A stretch of DNA of 64,000 bases from assembly GCA_024400305.1 (NCBI GenBank), contig JAKSMX010000009.1, forward strand, positions 1 to 64,000. Direction: 5' to 3'. The notes below the pieces were generated by a model. The model did no database searches and had not been told where the DNA came from. It saw nothing but the letters and a program-made list of their open reading frames with translations. This stretch comes from Bacteroidales bacterium. GTDB taxonomy: Bacteria; Bacteroidota; Bacteroidia; Bacteroidales; F082. Shown here piece by piece: positions 47,087 through 55,735 of the stretch. A program made the translations under genes and the position numbers. Every line of letters begins with the position of its first letter. The first letter of the stretch is position 1.

Positions 47087-48277
47087 TTAGTCTTCAATAA
47101 GTTCGATAACCTGACCTGAACCGACTGTTCTGCCGCCTTCACGGATAGCGAAACGGAGACCTTTGTCCATAGCGATCTCGGAGATCAACTGCACTTCGAT
47201 TGTGACGTGGTCACCTGGCATAACCATTTCCATTCCTTCAGGAAGTGTGATTTCACCTGTGACGTCAGTTGTTCTGAAGTAGAACTGAGGACGATATTTG
47301 TTTCTGAATGGGGTGTGACGGCCACCTTCTTCCTTTGAAAGGACGTAAACTTCGCCTTTGAAGTGTGAATGTGGTTTCACTGAACCTGGTTTTGCGATAA
47401 CCATACCACGGCGGATTTCGTCTTTGTCGATACCACGGAGGAGAAGACCTGCGTTGTCACCTGCTTCACCTTCATCAAGAATCTTACGGAACATCTCAAC
47501 GCCTGTGACTGTTGATTTGAGCTTCTCAGCACCCATACCGATGATTTCAACCGGGTCACCGACTTTGATGACACCTGTCTCGATACGACCTGTAGCGACT
47601 GTGCCGCGACCTGTGATTGAGAACACGTCTTCGATAGGCATCAAGAATGGTTTGTCAACTGCTCTCTGTGGCTCTGGAATCCATGTGTCGCAAGCTTCCA
47701 TGAGTTCGTCAATCTTGGCTGACCACTGTGGCTCATCGTTCAACGCGCCGAGTGCTGAACCGCGGATGATAGGTGTGTTGTCACCGTCGAATTCATATTT
47801 GCTGAGGAGTTCGCGGACTTCCATTTCGACGAGTTCGAGAAGTTCTTCATCGTCAACAAGGTCGCACTTGTTCAAGAAAACAACCAATCTTGGCACACCA
47901 ACCTGGCGGGCGAGAAGGATGTGTTCACGTGTCTGTGGCATAGGACCATCTGTTGCAGCGACAACGATGATAGCACCGTCCATCTGTGCAGCACCTGTTA
48001 CCATGTTCTTAACGTAGTCAGCGTGACCAGGGCAGTCAACGTGTGCGTAGTGACGGTTAGCTGTCTGATATTCAACGTGAGCTGTGTTGATGGTGATACC
48101 TCTTTCTTTTTCTTCAGGAGCTGAGTCGATTGAATCGAATGACTTAACTTCTGACAATCCCATTTTTGACAGGTGCAGTGTGATAGCTGCTGTCAAAGTT
48201 GTCTTACCGTGGTCAACGTGGCCGATTGTACCGATGTTAACGTGTGGTTTTGACCTTTCGAATTTTTCTTTTGCCAT
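47087..48277 (-). CDS. tuf: Translation elongation factor Tu
   Basis: The 396-residue GTPase delivers aminoacyl-tRNA to the ribosome. Motifs are G1 GHVDHGKT, G3 DCPGHADY, G4 NKCD and G5 SAL, followed by domains II and III ([12 protein letters not shown]). Length and start are normal. It sits between tRNA-Thr(GGT) and tRNA-Trp. Confidence 0.98.
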   Translation of the reverse strand: MAKEKFERSKPHVNIGTIGHVDHGKTTLTAAITLHLSKMGLSEVKSFDSIDSAPEEKERGITINTAHVEYQTANRHYAHVDCPGHADYVKNMVTGAAQMDGAIIVVAATDGPMPQTREHILLARQVGVPRLVVFLNKCDLVDDEELLELVEMEVRELLSKYEFDGDNTPIIRGSALGALNDEPQWSAKIDELMEACDTWIPEPQRAVDKPFLMPIEDVFSITGRGTVATGRIETGVIKVGDPVEIIGMGAEKLKSTVTGVEMFRKILDEGEAGDNAGLLLRGIDKDEIRRGMVIAKPGSVKPHSHFKGEVYVLSKEEGGRHTPFRNKYRPQFYFRTTDVTGEITLPEGMEMVMPGDHVTIEVQLISEIAMDKGLRFAIREGGRTVGSGQVIELIED

Positions 48278-48334
48278 ACTATTTTTGTTTACTTAAGGTT
48301 TATATTCTAATTTTAAACTCTCTTACGATTTATG

Positions 48335-48406
<72 letters not shown>

Positions 48407-48413
48407 GTTCTTG

Positions 48414-48486
48414 AGCGGAAGACGGGGCTCGAACCCGCCACCTAAAGCTTGGAAGGCTTTCGCTCTGCCAAATGAGCTACTTCCGC
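48414..48486 (-). tRNA. tRNA-Gly (anticodon TCC)
   Basis: GCGGAAG pairs with CTTCCGC, and the anticodon stem AAAGC/GCTTT encloses CTTCCAA. CCA is not encoded. Confidence 0.95.
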
Positions 48487-48495
48487 TTTTCTTCG

Positions 48496-48577
48496 TGGGG
48501 GAGGGTGGACTCGAACCACCGAACTCATCCGAGGACAGATTTACAGTCTGTTGCAATTGCCGCTATGCGACTCCCCC
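48496..48577 (-). tRNA. tRNA-Tyr (anticodon GTA)
   Basis: The acceptor GGGGGAG pairs with CTCCCCC. The anticodon stem CAGA/TCTG encloses CTGTAAA. The long variable arm is typical of bacterial tRNA-Tyr. Confidence 0.95.
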
Positions 48578-48607
48578 GAAAGCCATCGTTTGCACTTCAT
48601 CAACTTG

Positions 48608-48679
48608 AGCCGGCAGAGGGATTTGGACCCCCGACCCCGAGATTACAAATCACGTGCTCTACCGCTGAGCTATGCCGGC
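48608..48679 (-). tRNA. tRNA-Thr (anticodon TGT), copy 1
   Basis: GCCGGCA pairs with TGCCGGC, and the loop TTTGTAA carries TGT. The sequence is identical to the copy at 48706-48777. The anticodon stem has one T-T mismatch in both copies. Confidence 0.92.
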
Positions 48680-48705
48680 CTGCGTGCCCCGGCTTTCTTC
48701 CATTG

Positions 48706-48777
48706 AGCCGGCAGAGGGATTTGGACCCCCGACCCCGAGATTACAAATCACGTGCTCTACCGCTGAGCTATGCCGGC
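48706..48777 (-). tRNA. tRNA-Thr (anticodon TGT), copy 2
   Basis: It is identical to copy 1 and 98 bp away from it, including a few flanking bases, so this is a recent tandem duplication. Confidence 0.92.
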
Positions 48778-48936
48778 TTTTATGTTAAAGAACCTCACTG
48801 CATCAAGCAGACCATTTTGTTCGTTCAAAATGGTCTGCAAAAATACATATTTTTCATGAACCAACAAGCATTTTTTATAAAATTTTTTCATTTTTTTTAA
48901 AAAGCCCGTCAATACATTGTCTATCAATAAAATAGA

Positions 48937-49233
48937 CTATTTGTCAGCACGATTTTTGTACTTCTCAACCTGCGATTTCAAAGCGTCAACGGCCAAATCA
49001 GCCGCTTCCTCAAACGTCTTGCACTGCTTGCTTGAATATAAATCGTTGCCTTTTAGCACAATTCTGATGTCCACAATCTTGTTCTCCGGCGCATCCGTGT
49101 TAGCTAATTTCAACGTGACCTCAGCCCCGATGGTGTCACCCATCTTCGAACATAACTTCTCAATCTTGTTGGTGATGAACTCCTCTAATTTTGCATCAGC
49201 CTTGAAATGGACTGCATTAAACGTAACTTTCAT
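48937..49233 (-). CDS. hpf: Ribosome hibernation factor HPF/RaiA family, short form
   Basis: The 98-residue protein (KVTFNAVHFKADAKLEEFI, then VDIRIVLKGNDLYSSKQCKTF) fits short HPF/RaiA, which binds the 30S decoding centre in stationary phase. It lacks the C-terminal dimerisation domain of long HPF. It follows the Xer gene in the same direction, the common Bacteroidota order. Confidence 0.9.
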   Translation of the reverse strand: MKVTFNAVHFKADAKLEEFITNKIEKLCSKMGDTIGAEVTLKLANTDAPENKIVDIRIVLKGNDLYSSKQCKTFEEAADLAVDALKSQVEKYKNRADK

Positions 49234-49273
49234 TTTAAACCTCCTTTTTAACGGTTATTAAAATTATTTTGTT

Positions 49274-50155
49274 TCATTCGTCACCCAATGGATGAGCGAA
49301 CTGATATATCTCCTTCAACTGTTCTATGGTGTTATGTGTATAAATCTGCGTCGAACTGAGGCTGCTGTGACCCAGCAGTTTCTGTATCGCCCTGATGTCG
49401 GCACCTTCATTCAACAGATGTGTCGCGAAAGTGTGCCTCAACACATGCGGACTCTTCTGTTTCAAAGTCGTCACGCCACCAAGAATCCTATGAACCACAT
49501 TATATATAAAGGTGGCACTCGCCGACCTCCCCTTATCGTCAACAATCAAACTAACGTTTATGTTTCCCGGAAATTGCGCATCCCTGATTTTTTTATACCT
49601 CACAATCATCTCAACAAGTTCCCGGCTCACCGGAATCAAACGCTCCTTGTTTCTCTTGCCACGCACCTTTATTAATAATGTATCCTCCCCCACGTCCGAA
49701 TCCTTCAACCCACGAAGCTCCGCCTGCCGCATCCCCGTTTGGTACAGCATTTCAAAAATCAGCTCGTCTCTCCTCTCCTTGAAATCGTCGCCATCAGCAA
49801 ATTCAACCTTCTCCATGTCCTGCTCCGGGACGAATTTCGCCAACTCCTTCGGCCTCCGCAACGACTTCACACTCTGCATTGGCGTGACTTTCACCACTTT
49901 CTCCCTCAGGCAGAATTTATAAAATGCCCTCAGACTCGAGATTTTCCTGTTTATGCTGCGGTTTTCTAAACCTTCATTTTTCAAACTGACAATGTAAGAA
50001 CGCACAATATCTCCAGTCGCCTTTGTCATGTCGTCAAGCTCATATATATTAATAAGGTATATACGAAACTGATCCAGGTCTCGCTGATACGCTGATACAG
50101 TGTGAATTGAATATCTTTTTTCTGTCTCAATATATCTTATGAAACGTTCGAGCAT
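49274..50155 (-). CDS. Tyrosine recombinase XerC/XerD family
   Basis: The 293-residue recombinase resolves chromosome dimers in the normal Xer role. The SAM-like N-terminal domain is followed by the catalytic domain with Arg143 ([10 protein letters not shown]), His237 and Arg240 ([10 protein letters not shown]), His263 (LLGHSSL) and nucleophile Tyr272 (IYTHNT). All catalytic residues are present. Its conserved place next to hpf, the tRNAs and tuf says housekeeping, not a phage integrase. Which Xer paralogue it is cannot be told from one copy. Confidence 0.9.
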   Translation of the reverse strand: MLERFIRYIETEKRYSIHTVSAYQRDLDQFRIYLINIYELDDMTKATGDIVRSYIVSLKNEGLENRSINRKISSLRAFYKFCLREKVVKVTPMQSVKSLRRPKELAKFVPEQDMEKVEFADGDDFKERRDELIFEMLYQTGMRQAELRGLKDSDVGEDTLLIKVRGKRNKERLIPVSRELVEMIVRYKKIRDAQFPGNINVSLIVDDKGRSASATFIYNVVHRILGGVTTLKQKSPHVLRHTFATHLLNEGADIRAIQKLLGHSSLSSTQIYTHNTIEQLKEIYQFAHPLGDE

Positions 50156-50309
50156 CTTCGTTTGAATTTCGCTTCAAAGATACATCTGATTTTTTAAAAA
50201 AGCAAGAGTTTTTTGATTTTTTTACAAGAAACACAAAGCCAACGATGACAAGTCACTTTTACCGTCAACAAAAAAGTTTAAAGAAAAGAACACGTTATAT
50301 TTTTATTCC

Positions 50310-50317
50310 TATATTTG
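50310..50317 (+). promoter_or_regulatory. Thioesterase promoter -7 box
   Basis: TATATTTG lies 16 bp before ATG 50333 and fixes the start. Confidence 0.7.
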
Positions 50318-50332
50318 CAAAAAATTCTAAAC

Positions 50333-50707
50333 ATGCTAACTATCGGATTATCACACACAAGCGAGACAACAGTATCAGAATCGAACACGGCCCGCAGATA
50401 CGGAAGCGGCGGCATCGATGTTTTCGCCACTCCTGCAATGGTCGGGCTGATGGAGAATGCGGCAATGACTGCCGTCGGAAACGACCTGCCAGAAGGCTGC
50501 ACCACGGTCGGAAGCCTCATCAACACAACACATATCAAACCGTCTAAACTCGGCGCGAAAGTCAGAGCCACCGCCGTGCTGAAGGAGATTGACGGAAGAA
50601 AACTCACATTCAAAGTTACGGCTGAAGACGATTCAGGCATCATCGGCGAAGGCGAACACGTGAGATATATTGTTGACATCGAGAGGTTTATGAGCAAACT
50701 GAGGTGA
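50333..50707 (+). CDS. Hotdog-fold thioesterase, FlK-like
   Basis: From ATG 50333 the protein has 124 residues. It contains FATPAMVGLMENAAM, GCTTVGSLINTTHIKPSKLG and a late GIIGEGEHVRYIV. This is the pattern of FlK-like acyl-CoA thioesterases (hotdog fold). It would hydrolyse a thioester, probably acyl-CoA; the substrate is unknown. It is divergent from the Xer gene. Confidence 0.85.
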   Translation: MLTIGLSHTSETTVSESNTARRYGSGGIDVFATPAMVGLMENAAMTAVGNDLPEGCTTVGSLINTTHIKPSKLGAKVRATAVLKEIDGRKLTFKVTAEDDSGIIGEGEHVRYIVDIERFMSKLR

Positions 50708-50845
50708 ATCGTCTCTTCACCGAAACCATCTGACTTTTCCATTTATTCTGTCTGTATTTTGTATCATATTACAAAACACAGGCATTTTTCATATTTTCAT
50801 TGAAATTTTTTGTTGCAAAATTTAACATCACACAAATCAAAATCT

Positions 50846-50853
50846 TATCTTTG
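50846..50853 (+). promoter_or_regulatory. Promoter -7 box of the unknown 463-residue gene
   Basis: TATCTTTGCAGCG lies about 20 bp before ATG 50874. Confidence 0.7.
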
Positions 50854-50873
50854 CAGCGAAAAAAATTTTAAAA

Positions 50874-52265
50874 ATGGATTGCAACACAAAGCCCCAATAT
50901 CTCGAATGGCTGACCGTGATGGCGAAATCACGGCTGATTTTCAACACGATGGAAGAGCTTGAAACGTATCTCGACAACAACAACATATCGAGCAACGGCG
51001 TGAAGCGGGCGTTCACGTCACCACAAAAAATCCGCTCGGCCTTCAACGACCTTTACATGCACGTCCGGAACGTGTCAGATTGCAGCATCAAGCTCGACAG
51101 CTTCATGAAAGATTACAAAAAGGCTTCGGATTTCTACAGGAAGAAACTCGCACGCCGCATTAATCCGGAGAACATAGCGGTCTCAATCCTCAAACATTTC
51201 TACTCGACAGAAAATGACGACTGCACCAAGACAGTGCTTGACATCATTAAAGAGATTGAAAATGAAGACATTGACATAACAATGACTGTCTTGATGCTTC
51301 TCCATGCGCTCAACGGCTACGATTCCAGAGCCGGTGACCCGGCAGATTTCGGCGAGCGGTACGACGCCGTCATGAGACTCCTCGAAAAGTTTACAGAAGA
51401 ATGCCCGTATTTCGAGAAGATTCCGGCACTGACCATGGCGATGCGCGAAAAAGACAAGACACGTATCACACTTTACAAGCACGTCGAGACGATCCTCGAC
51501 TTGTTCAGCTCGTACAATTCCAGCACCGACATCATGGAACTTTCAGAGACAATCAAAAAGGAACGGGTTCCTCTCAACATTGAAGGTTTCTGGAACGAAT
51601 GCGGCGGACGCGCCGACCGCACCGACTTCTGGAAGATAGAGGAAACCATTGACGAAGGAATATATTTCGCCACGAAATACAACAAACTCAGCAACGGGAA
51701 AATAGAGAAGGCGTGTTTCATGATGACGCTTTCGGCCAGCCCCGACGGACGCATACTGATGTACATGACACATCCGAAGTCGCCGAAACATCTCCTTGCC
51801 GGAATACCATACGACGAGAGCGACCATGTATGGTACATGACGGACATGCCGAGCGACTGGAGCGACGTCGGCGAAATACGGTTTTTCAGGCGTGTGCCTT
51901 ACAAGACATGGCAGACGGAGCTTGACCTGACAAAGGTGAAAGATGAAAAAACGGTCGGCATATACGAGAGTCTGCTTGAAAGCTGCGAGATCGTGAACCA
52001 TTATCAGGAGTGGGAATATAAGTTTGACCGCTGTCTGTATGCCGTGACGCGTGAGGCCCTGTACATCGAATCTGAGAACGAGGGCAGGTTCTACAGAGTG
52101 CCGCTCAATCTCCGCGAAGCGTTCTCCAGCTTCAACCTCAACTCAAACGTCGGGCGCATCACGATGAACGGCAACATATACTTGGCATTCGACGACATCT
52201 TGTGGTACATCCCGAAAAAAAAGTTCAGTAAGCACGGGATAACGGAGGTTGAGAAGGTGGAATGA
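50874..52265 (+). CDS. Unrecognised 463-residue protein
   Basis: It is not recognised. There is no signal peptide and no TM segment. The N-terminal half is helical and charged (YMHVRNVSDCSIKLDSFMKD; VLDIIKEIENEDIDITMTV). The C-terminal half has beta-rich WD- or lectin-like stretches with many aromatic residues (HVWYMTDMPSDWSDVG, RITMNGNIYLAFDDI, then ILWYIP). It has its own promoter and stands alone before the accessory island. It might be a cytoplasmic sensor or an enzyme of unknown kind. Confidence 0.75.
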   Translation: MDCNTKPQYLEWLTVMAKSRLIFNTMEELETYLDNNNISSNGVKRAFTSPQKIRSAFNDLYMHVRNVSDCSIKLDSFMKDYKKASDFYRKKLARRINPENIAVSILKHFYSTENDDCTKTVLDIIKEIENEDIDITMTVLMLLHALNGYDSRAGDPADFGERYDAVMRLLEKFTEECPYFEKIPALTMAMREKDKTRITLYKHVETILDLFSSYNSSTDIMELSETIKKERVPLNIEGFWNECGGRADRTDFWKIEETIDEGIYFATKYNKLSNGKIEKACFMMTLSASPDGRILMYMTHPKSPKHLLAGIPYDESDHVWYMTDMPSDWSDVGEIRFFRRVPYKTWQTELDLTKVKDEKTVGIYESLLESCEIVNHYQEWEYKFDRCLYAVTREALYIESENEGRFYRVPLNLREAFSSFNLNSNVGRITMNGNIYLAFDDILWYIPKKKFSKHGITEVEKVE

Positions 52266-52270
52266 AAACA

Positions 52271-52284
52271 TTGACCTACACGCC
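52271..52284 (+). repeat. TTGACCTACACGCC, near match to the window-start repeat
   Basis: It matches 42-55 in 13 of 14 positions (TTGACCTATACGCC) and lies right after the 463-residue gene and at the left edge of the accessory island. Confidence 0.5.
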
Positions 52285-52354
52285 AATTTTCATGTTATAT
52301 TACACGCCAGGATTCCGGTTGCTTCATTGAAATGAATTTTTATTTAATGTTATT

Positions 52355-52370
52355 ATCGTTTATAAACGAT
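52355..52370. promoter_or_regulatory. Palindromic operator 1, ATCGTTTATAAACGAT
   Basis: This perfect 16-bp palindrome lies upstream of the promoter of the first DUF4143-type ATPase. Operator 2 starts 33 bp on. Confidence 0.85.
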
Positions 52371-52387
52371 AAAATTGTAATATTTTT

Positions 52388-52403
52388 GTCGTTTATAAAC
52401 GAT
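52388..52403. promoter_or_regulatory. Palindromic operator 2 overlapping the promoter
   Basis: It has the same core TCGTTTATAAACGA (the outer pair differs). It fits between the -33 TTTG (52385-52388) and the -7 box TATTTTTG (52411-52418), so a bound dimer would block RNA polymerase. The 33-bp offset is about three helical turns. Confidence 0.85.
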
Positions 52404-52410
52404 AAAATAT

Positions 52411-52418
52411 TATTTTTG
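52411..52418 (+). promoter_or_regulatory. Promoter -7 box of the first DUF4143-type ATPase
   Basis: TATTTTTGCAGC lies 18 bp before ATG 52436. Confidence 0.8.
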
Positions 52419-52435
52419 CAGCAAAATTCATCACC

Positions 52436-53719
52436 ATGACAAAAGATTTAGTTAAGTTGCTTATAGTTGAATATCAGCGATTTGTAACCAAGGTGGATTT
52501 CATCCATCGTCAGGTTGATTTCATGAACGGGCAGAACTATGTCCTTATAGGATTAAGACATGCCGGCAAGTCTTATCTGATGTATCAGCGCATTGCGGAA
52601 TTAATCTCGCAAGGGCATCAGCCTGAAGAATTTCTATATTTCAACTTTGAGGATGACCGCATTGATTCTCTTGACATTACCGACCTCGAACTGATAAAGA
52701 ACTGTTATGAAGAGATGTATGACAACAGACCCGTGTTCTTCCTCGACGAAGTACAGCAAGTGAAAGGCTGGGAACGGTTCGCCAGACGATTGGCAGACCA
52801 GAAATATCAGGTTTACATAACAGGCAGCAATGCGAAAATGCTCAGCAGTGAGATTGCCACGACTCTTGGCGGAAGGTATTTGATACAAGAAGTGTTTCCA
52901 TACTCATTTGCAGAATATCTAATGGCACACGGCATCGACATCAGTGAGAAAAATGCGGAATTCAAATACCGCAAACAGATAGTACGGGCGGCTGACGAGT
53001 ATTTCCGCAAAGGCGGGTTGCCAGAGACGGCATTGATGACAGACAACCGCCAATGGCTGAGCAGTCTTTTCAACAAGATTTTCTTCGGCGACCTTGTCGC
53101 GCGTCACAACGTCCGCAACAATTTCGCCTTGAAAATTCTCATACGAAAATTGGCGGAAAGTGTGAAACAACCCATATCCTATTCGCGCATGGCAAGCATC
53201 GTATCGGCCACCGGAAAGAGACTCAGCACAGACGCCGCCATCGACTACATTCAATACATGGACGAGTCGTGGCTTGTTTTGCCATACGAAAACTTCATCG
53301 GCAAATTACAAGACAAGGAGGTCAACAGAAAATATTATTTCATTGACAACGGGTTGCTTGCGCTTTTTCTCATAGACCCTGATTCTTCACTTTTGGAGAA
53401 CATCGTGGCGGTAAACCTGAGACGCAGGTACGGCGACAATTGTTATTTCTACAATGCCTCAAAGACCGAGGTTGACTTCTACATCCCCGATGAAAGCCTT
53501 GCCGTACAGGTGTCATATTCCGTAACTGACAAATCCACCCTCAAACGCGAAGTGGATGGTCTCATTGCACTTTCAGAATTTCAAAATGTGCAACATCTTC
53601 TTATCATCACAAAAGATGAAGATGGCACCATTGAAGCCAACGGCAAGACAATTTCAATAATTCCACTATGGAAATGGATGACGGACATGGAGACTTCAAA
53701 AATCCGAACTGGAGTTTGA
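52436..53719 (+). CDS. AAA ATPase with DUF4143-type C-terminal domain (first)
   Basis: The 427-residue protein has an ATPase domain with Walker A GLRHAGKS (residues 39-46), Walker B FFLDEVQQV (Asp103, Glu104) and a sensor ITGSNAKML near 127-135. The C-terminal DUF4143-like domain has a PD-(D/E)xK-like stretch (FYNASKTEVDFYIP, then VQVSYSVTD). Such ATPases are widespread in Bacteroidota and of unknown function; some are counted among defence or toxin-related ATPases. The twin-operator promoter shows tight repression. A second, related ATPase follows 324 bp later with a different promoter. Confidence 0.85.
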   Translation: MTKDLVKLLIVEYQRFVTKVDFIHRQVDFMNGQNYVLIGLRHAGKSYLMYQRIAELISQGHQPEEFLYFNFEDDRIDSLDITDLELIKNCYEEMYDNRPVFFLDEVQQVKGWERFARRLADQKYQVYITGSNAKMLSSEIATTLGGRYLIQEVFPYSFAEYLMAHGIDISEKNAEFKYRKQIVRAADEYFRKGGLPETALMTDNRQWLSSLFNKIFFGDLVARHNVRNNFALKILIRKLAESVKQPISYSRMASIVSATGKRLSTDAAIDYIQYMDESWLVLPYENFIGKLQDKEVNRKYYFIDNGLLALFLIDPDSSLLENIVAVNLRRRYGDNCYFYNASKTEVDFYIPDESLAVQVSYSVTDKSTLKREVDGLIALSEFQNVQHLLIITKDEDGTIEANGKTISIIPLWKWMTDMETSKIRTGV

Positions 53720-53789
53720 AAATTTTTAAAACAAGATATAAGTCGCCCTACTTCTACAGACACGTATGCACGGCTTCTCGAGTGCAGTA

Positions 53790-54000
53790 CATTTTAATTC
53801 AATTCAATGGCTTGTTTTCTGCATTTTAATTCAATTCGATGGCTTGTTTTCTGCATTTTAATTCAGTTTGAAGGCTTATTTTTTGCATTTTAATTCAATT
53901 TAATGGCTTATTTTTTGCATTTTAATTCAATTCAATGGCTTATTTTTTGCATTTTAATTCAATTCAATGGCTTATTTTTTGCATTTTAATTCAGTTTGAA
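53790..54000 (+). repeat. 32-bp tandem array, seven copies
   Basis: Units start at 53790, 53822, 53854, 53886, 53918, 53950 and 53982, each CATTTTAATTCAATTCAATG plus GCTTATTTTTTG with small changes; the last is cut off. It leads straight into the promoter of the second ATPase. The period is close to three helical turns. It is not CRISPR-like, because there are no unique spacers. Confidence 0.92.
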
Positions 54001-54012
54001 TGAAAAATTTTG

Positions 54013-54020
54013 TATTTTTG
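54013..54020 (+). promoter_or_regulatory. Promoter -7 box of the second ATPase
   Basis: TATTTTTGCACCC lies about 24 bp before ATG 54044. It excludes the upstream in-frame ATG at 53996. Confidence 0.75.
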
Positions 54021-54043
54021 CACCCGATTTTAACGTTTTCAAT

Positions 54044-55333
54044 ATGGACGAAAAAACAATTTTGCAGGTATTGGCGGATCAAAAGGATGAAAAAGCCAAG
54101 TACAATTCACAGAAATTGTGCCATCGTATGGAAGAGGAGTTTTTCGAATGGGATTCAAACCTCGCCCAAGTGGTGATTGGCGTGCGAAGATGCGGAAAAT
54201 CAACGCTTTGCCACAAGGTCTTGACCCAACGAAAAGTGAAATACGCCTACGTTGACATGAACGACGACCGTCTTTTTGGCTTGAGAACCGCCGACCTCAA
54301 CACGGTTCTGAACTGCATTTACCAGCTTTACGGAAGCGATGTCAACTACATTTTGCTCGATGAGATTCAGGATGTTGACGGCTGGTATCTGTTCGTAAAC
54401 CGGCTGTTGAGGCAGGGGATGCATGTTGTAATCACAGGCAGCAACGCAAAACTGTTGAGCGGCGAGCTCGCCACCTACCTCACCGGACGTTACAACGAGA
54501 TAAGGCTGTTCCCATTTTCATACGCAGAGTCATGCAGCTTCAGCGGAATCGACACGGAAGACATAACCACCAAGGCCGATGCATCGCGTAAAGCCGCTGT
54601 GACACAGTATGTTATGGATGGCGGAATGCCAGAGCTGCTTTCGATGAAAAGCCAGCAGAGCCGTAGGACTTACATGGGCGGACTGATTGAAACCATCATC
54701 ACCAAAGACATCGCAAAACGTTTCAACATCCGCAACGTTGAAAGCCTGCGCCGAATGACACACCAACTCTTAAACAACGTGTGCCAAAGCATTAACTATG
54801 AGGGTCTTATGTCGCTTGCTGGTCTTGGAAGCGTTGCCACCACGCAGAAATACACAGGTTATCTGCAACAGGCTTTTCTGATAAAAAAAGTTCAGAAATT
54901 CTCTTTTAAAAGCAACGAAAGGATACGCAACGAGAAGGTCTATGTAATCGACAACGGTTTCATTGCGAACCGCGAGAACTCGCTTCTTGGCGAAAATATC
55001 GGCTGGCGGCTCGAAAACGTGGTGTTTGTAGAGCTGCTCAGGCGTTACAGCTCACAGGCCGACGACATATATTTCTACAAACCCACTTCGCGAAGCAAGG
55101 AGGTCGATTTCGTCGTGTGCAGGCAGGGCGTTGTCGTCGAACTGCTTCAGGTCGCCTATTCTGTTTCAGAAAACAAGACTTTCAGGCGTGAGACTGACGC
55201 GTTGATTGAGGCCGCCGGGAAACTTCAGAACGAGAAGCTGTCGATAGTCTGCCTCGACGACAGCCGCGACGTTGAAGTCAAAGGCCACACAATACACATA
55301 AAATCGGCAATCGACTGGCTGCTTGGAAGGTGA
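54044..55333 (+). CDS. AAA ATPase with DUF4143-type C-terminal domain (second)
   Basis: From ATG 54044 it has 429 residues. Walker A is GVRRCGKS (46-53), Walker B is YILLDEIQDV (Asp106, Glu107), and a sensor ITGSNAKLL follows. The C-terminal domain has an EVDFVVCRQG-like stretch close in pattern to EVDFYIP of the first ATPase. The two are paralogues but not close copies. A 32-bp array lies in its promoter region. Function is unknown. Confidence 0.85.
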   Translation: MDEKTILQVLADQKDEKAKYNSQKLCHRMEEEFFEWDSNLAQVVIGVRRCGKSTLCHKVLTQRKVKYAYVDMNDDRLFGLRTADLNTVLNCIYQLYGSDVNYILLDEIQDVDGWYLFVNRLLRQGMHVVITGSNAKLLSGELATYLTGRYNEIRLFPFSYAESCSFSGIDTEDITTKADASRKAAVTQYVMDGGMPELLSMKSQQSRRTYMGGLIETIITKDIAKRFNIRNVESLRRMTHQLLNNVCQSINYEGLMSLAGLGSVATTQKYTGYLQQAFLIKKVQKFSFKSNERIRNEKVYVIDNGFIANRENSLLGENIGWRLENVVFVELLRRYSSQADDIYFYKPTSRSKEVDFVVCRQGVVVELLQVAYSVSENKTFRRETDALIEAAGKLQNEKLSIVCLDDSRDVEVKGHTIHIKSAIDWLLGR

Positions 55334-55513
55334 AATCCAGAGGACTTTTTTACTTATTCCACGCCGCAACTATGAGTTTAGCAAAGCACGTTAAGCAAAG
55401 TATAATGCATCCATTTTTTCAGACCATTTTGTTGCCAAGTCAAGGTGATAAATCCTCGCTGGTGTTCACCTTCTTTGAATTTTGTGCATCTATGGCCTAA
55501 ATTTTTGGTGGCT
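55334..55513. other. Degenerate DNA with an IS-end-like fragment
   Basis: No gene is seen. TTTGAATTTTGTGCA and TTTTTGGTGGCTTTATA near 55477-55515 match the IS-end-like motif at 4438-4489. It sits at the broken end of the AbiEii toxin fragment. Confidence 0.55.
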
Positions 55514-55735
55514 TTATATTTTTTTGTATGGTACGCCAGTTGTGTTAGGTGCAAAAGCCGTCAGTTTGTCGCCGAGCATGTCTTCAACCGATGGAACCAA
55601 AACTGGTACAGGTTCGTTGATTGTCGGCAAAATTGATGGGTTTATCGGTAATCTCTCGATGTCGCTGTACAAATTGTCTTCAAACAGAATGTCAAGCAGC
55701 ACTTTGTTTGCATCTATCATATTGTACAGCAGTGG
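55514..55735 (-). pseudogene. AbiEii-type toxin fragment (middle part only)
   Basis: The frame has LVPSVEDMLGDKLTAFAPNT, a signature of AbiEii-type nucleotidyltransferase toxins, within a stretch of only about 70 codons. The N-terminal nucleotidyltransferase motifs and the C terminus are both missing. It starts right at the antitoxin stop (55736) and ends in the IS-end-like motif. Confidence 0.7.

Noticed and set aside
49274-50155. Phage or island integrase next to the tRNAs
   Set aside because: The place next to hpf, the tRNAs and tuf is conserved in the phylum and the length and motifs suit Xer housekeeping recombinases; no attachment repeats were seen at the tRNAs.
53790-54000. CRISPR array or replication iterons
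   Set aside because: There are no unique spacers, and no replication initiator gene lies nearby; the array is tied to an ATPase promoter.
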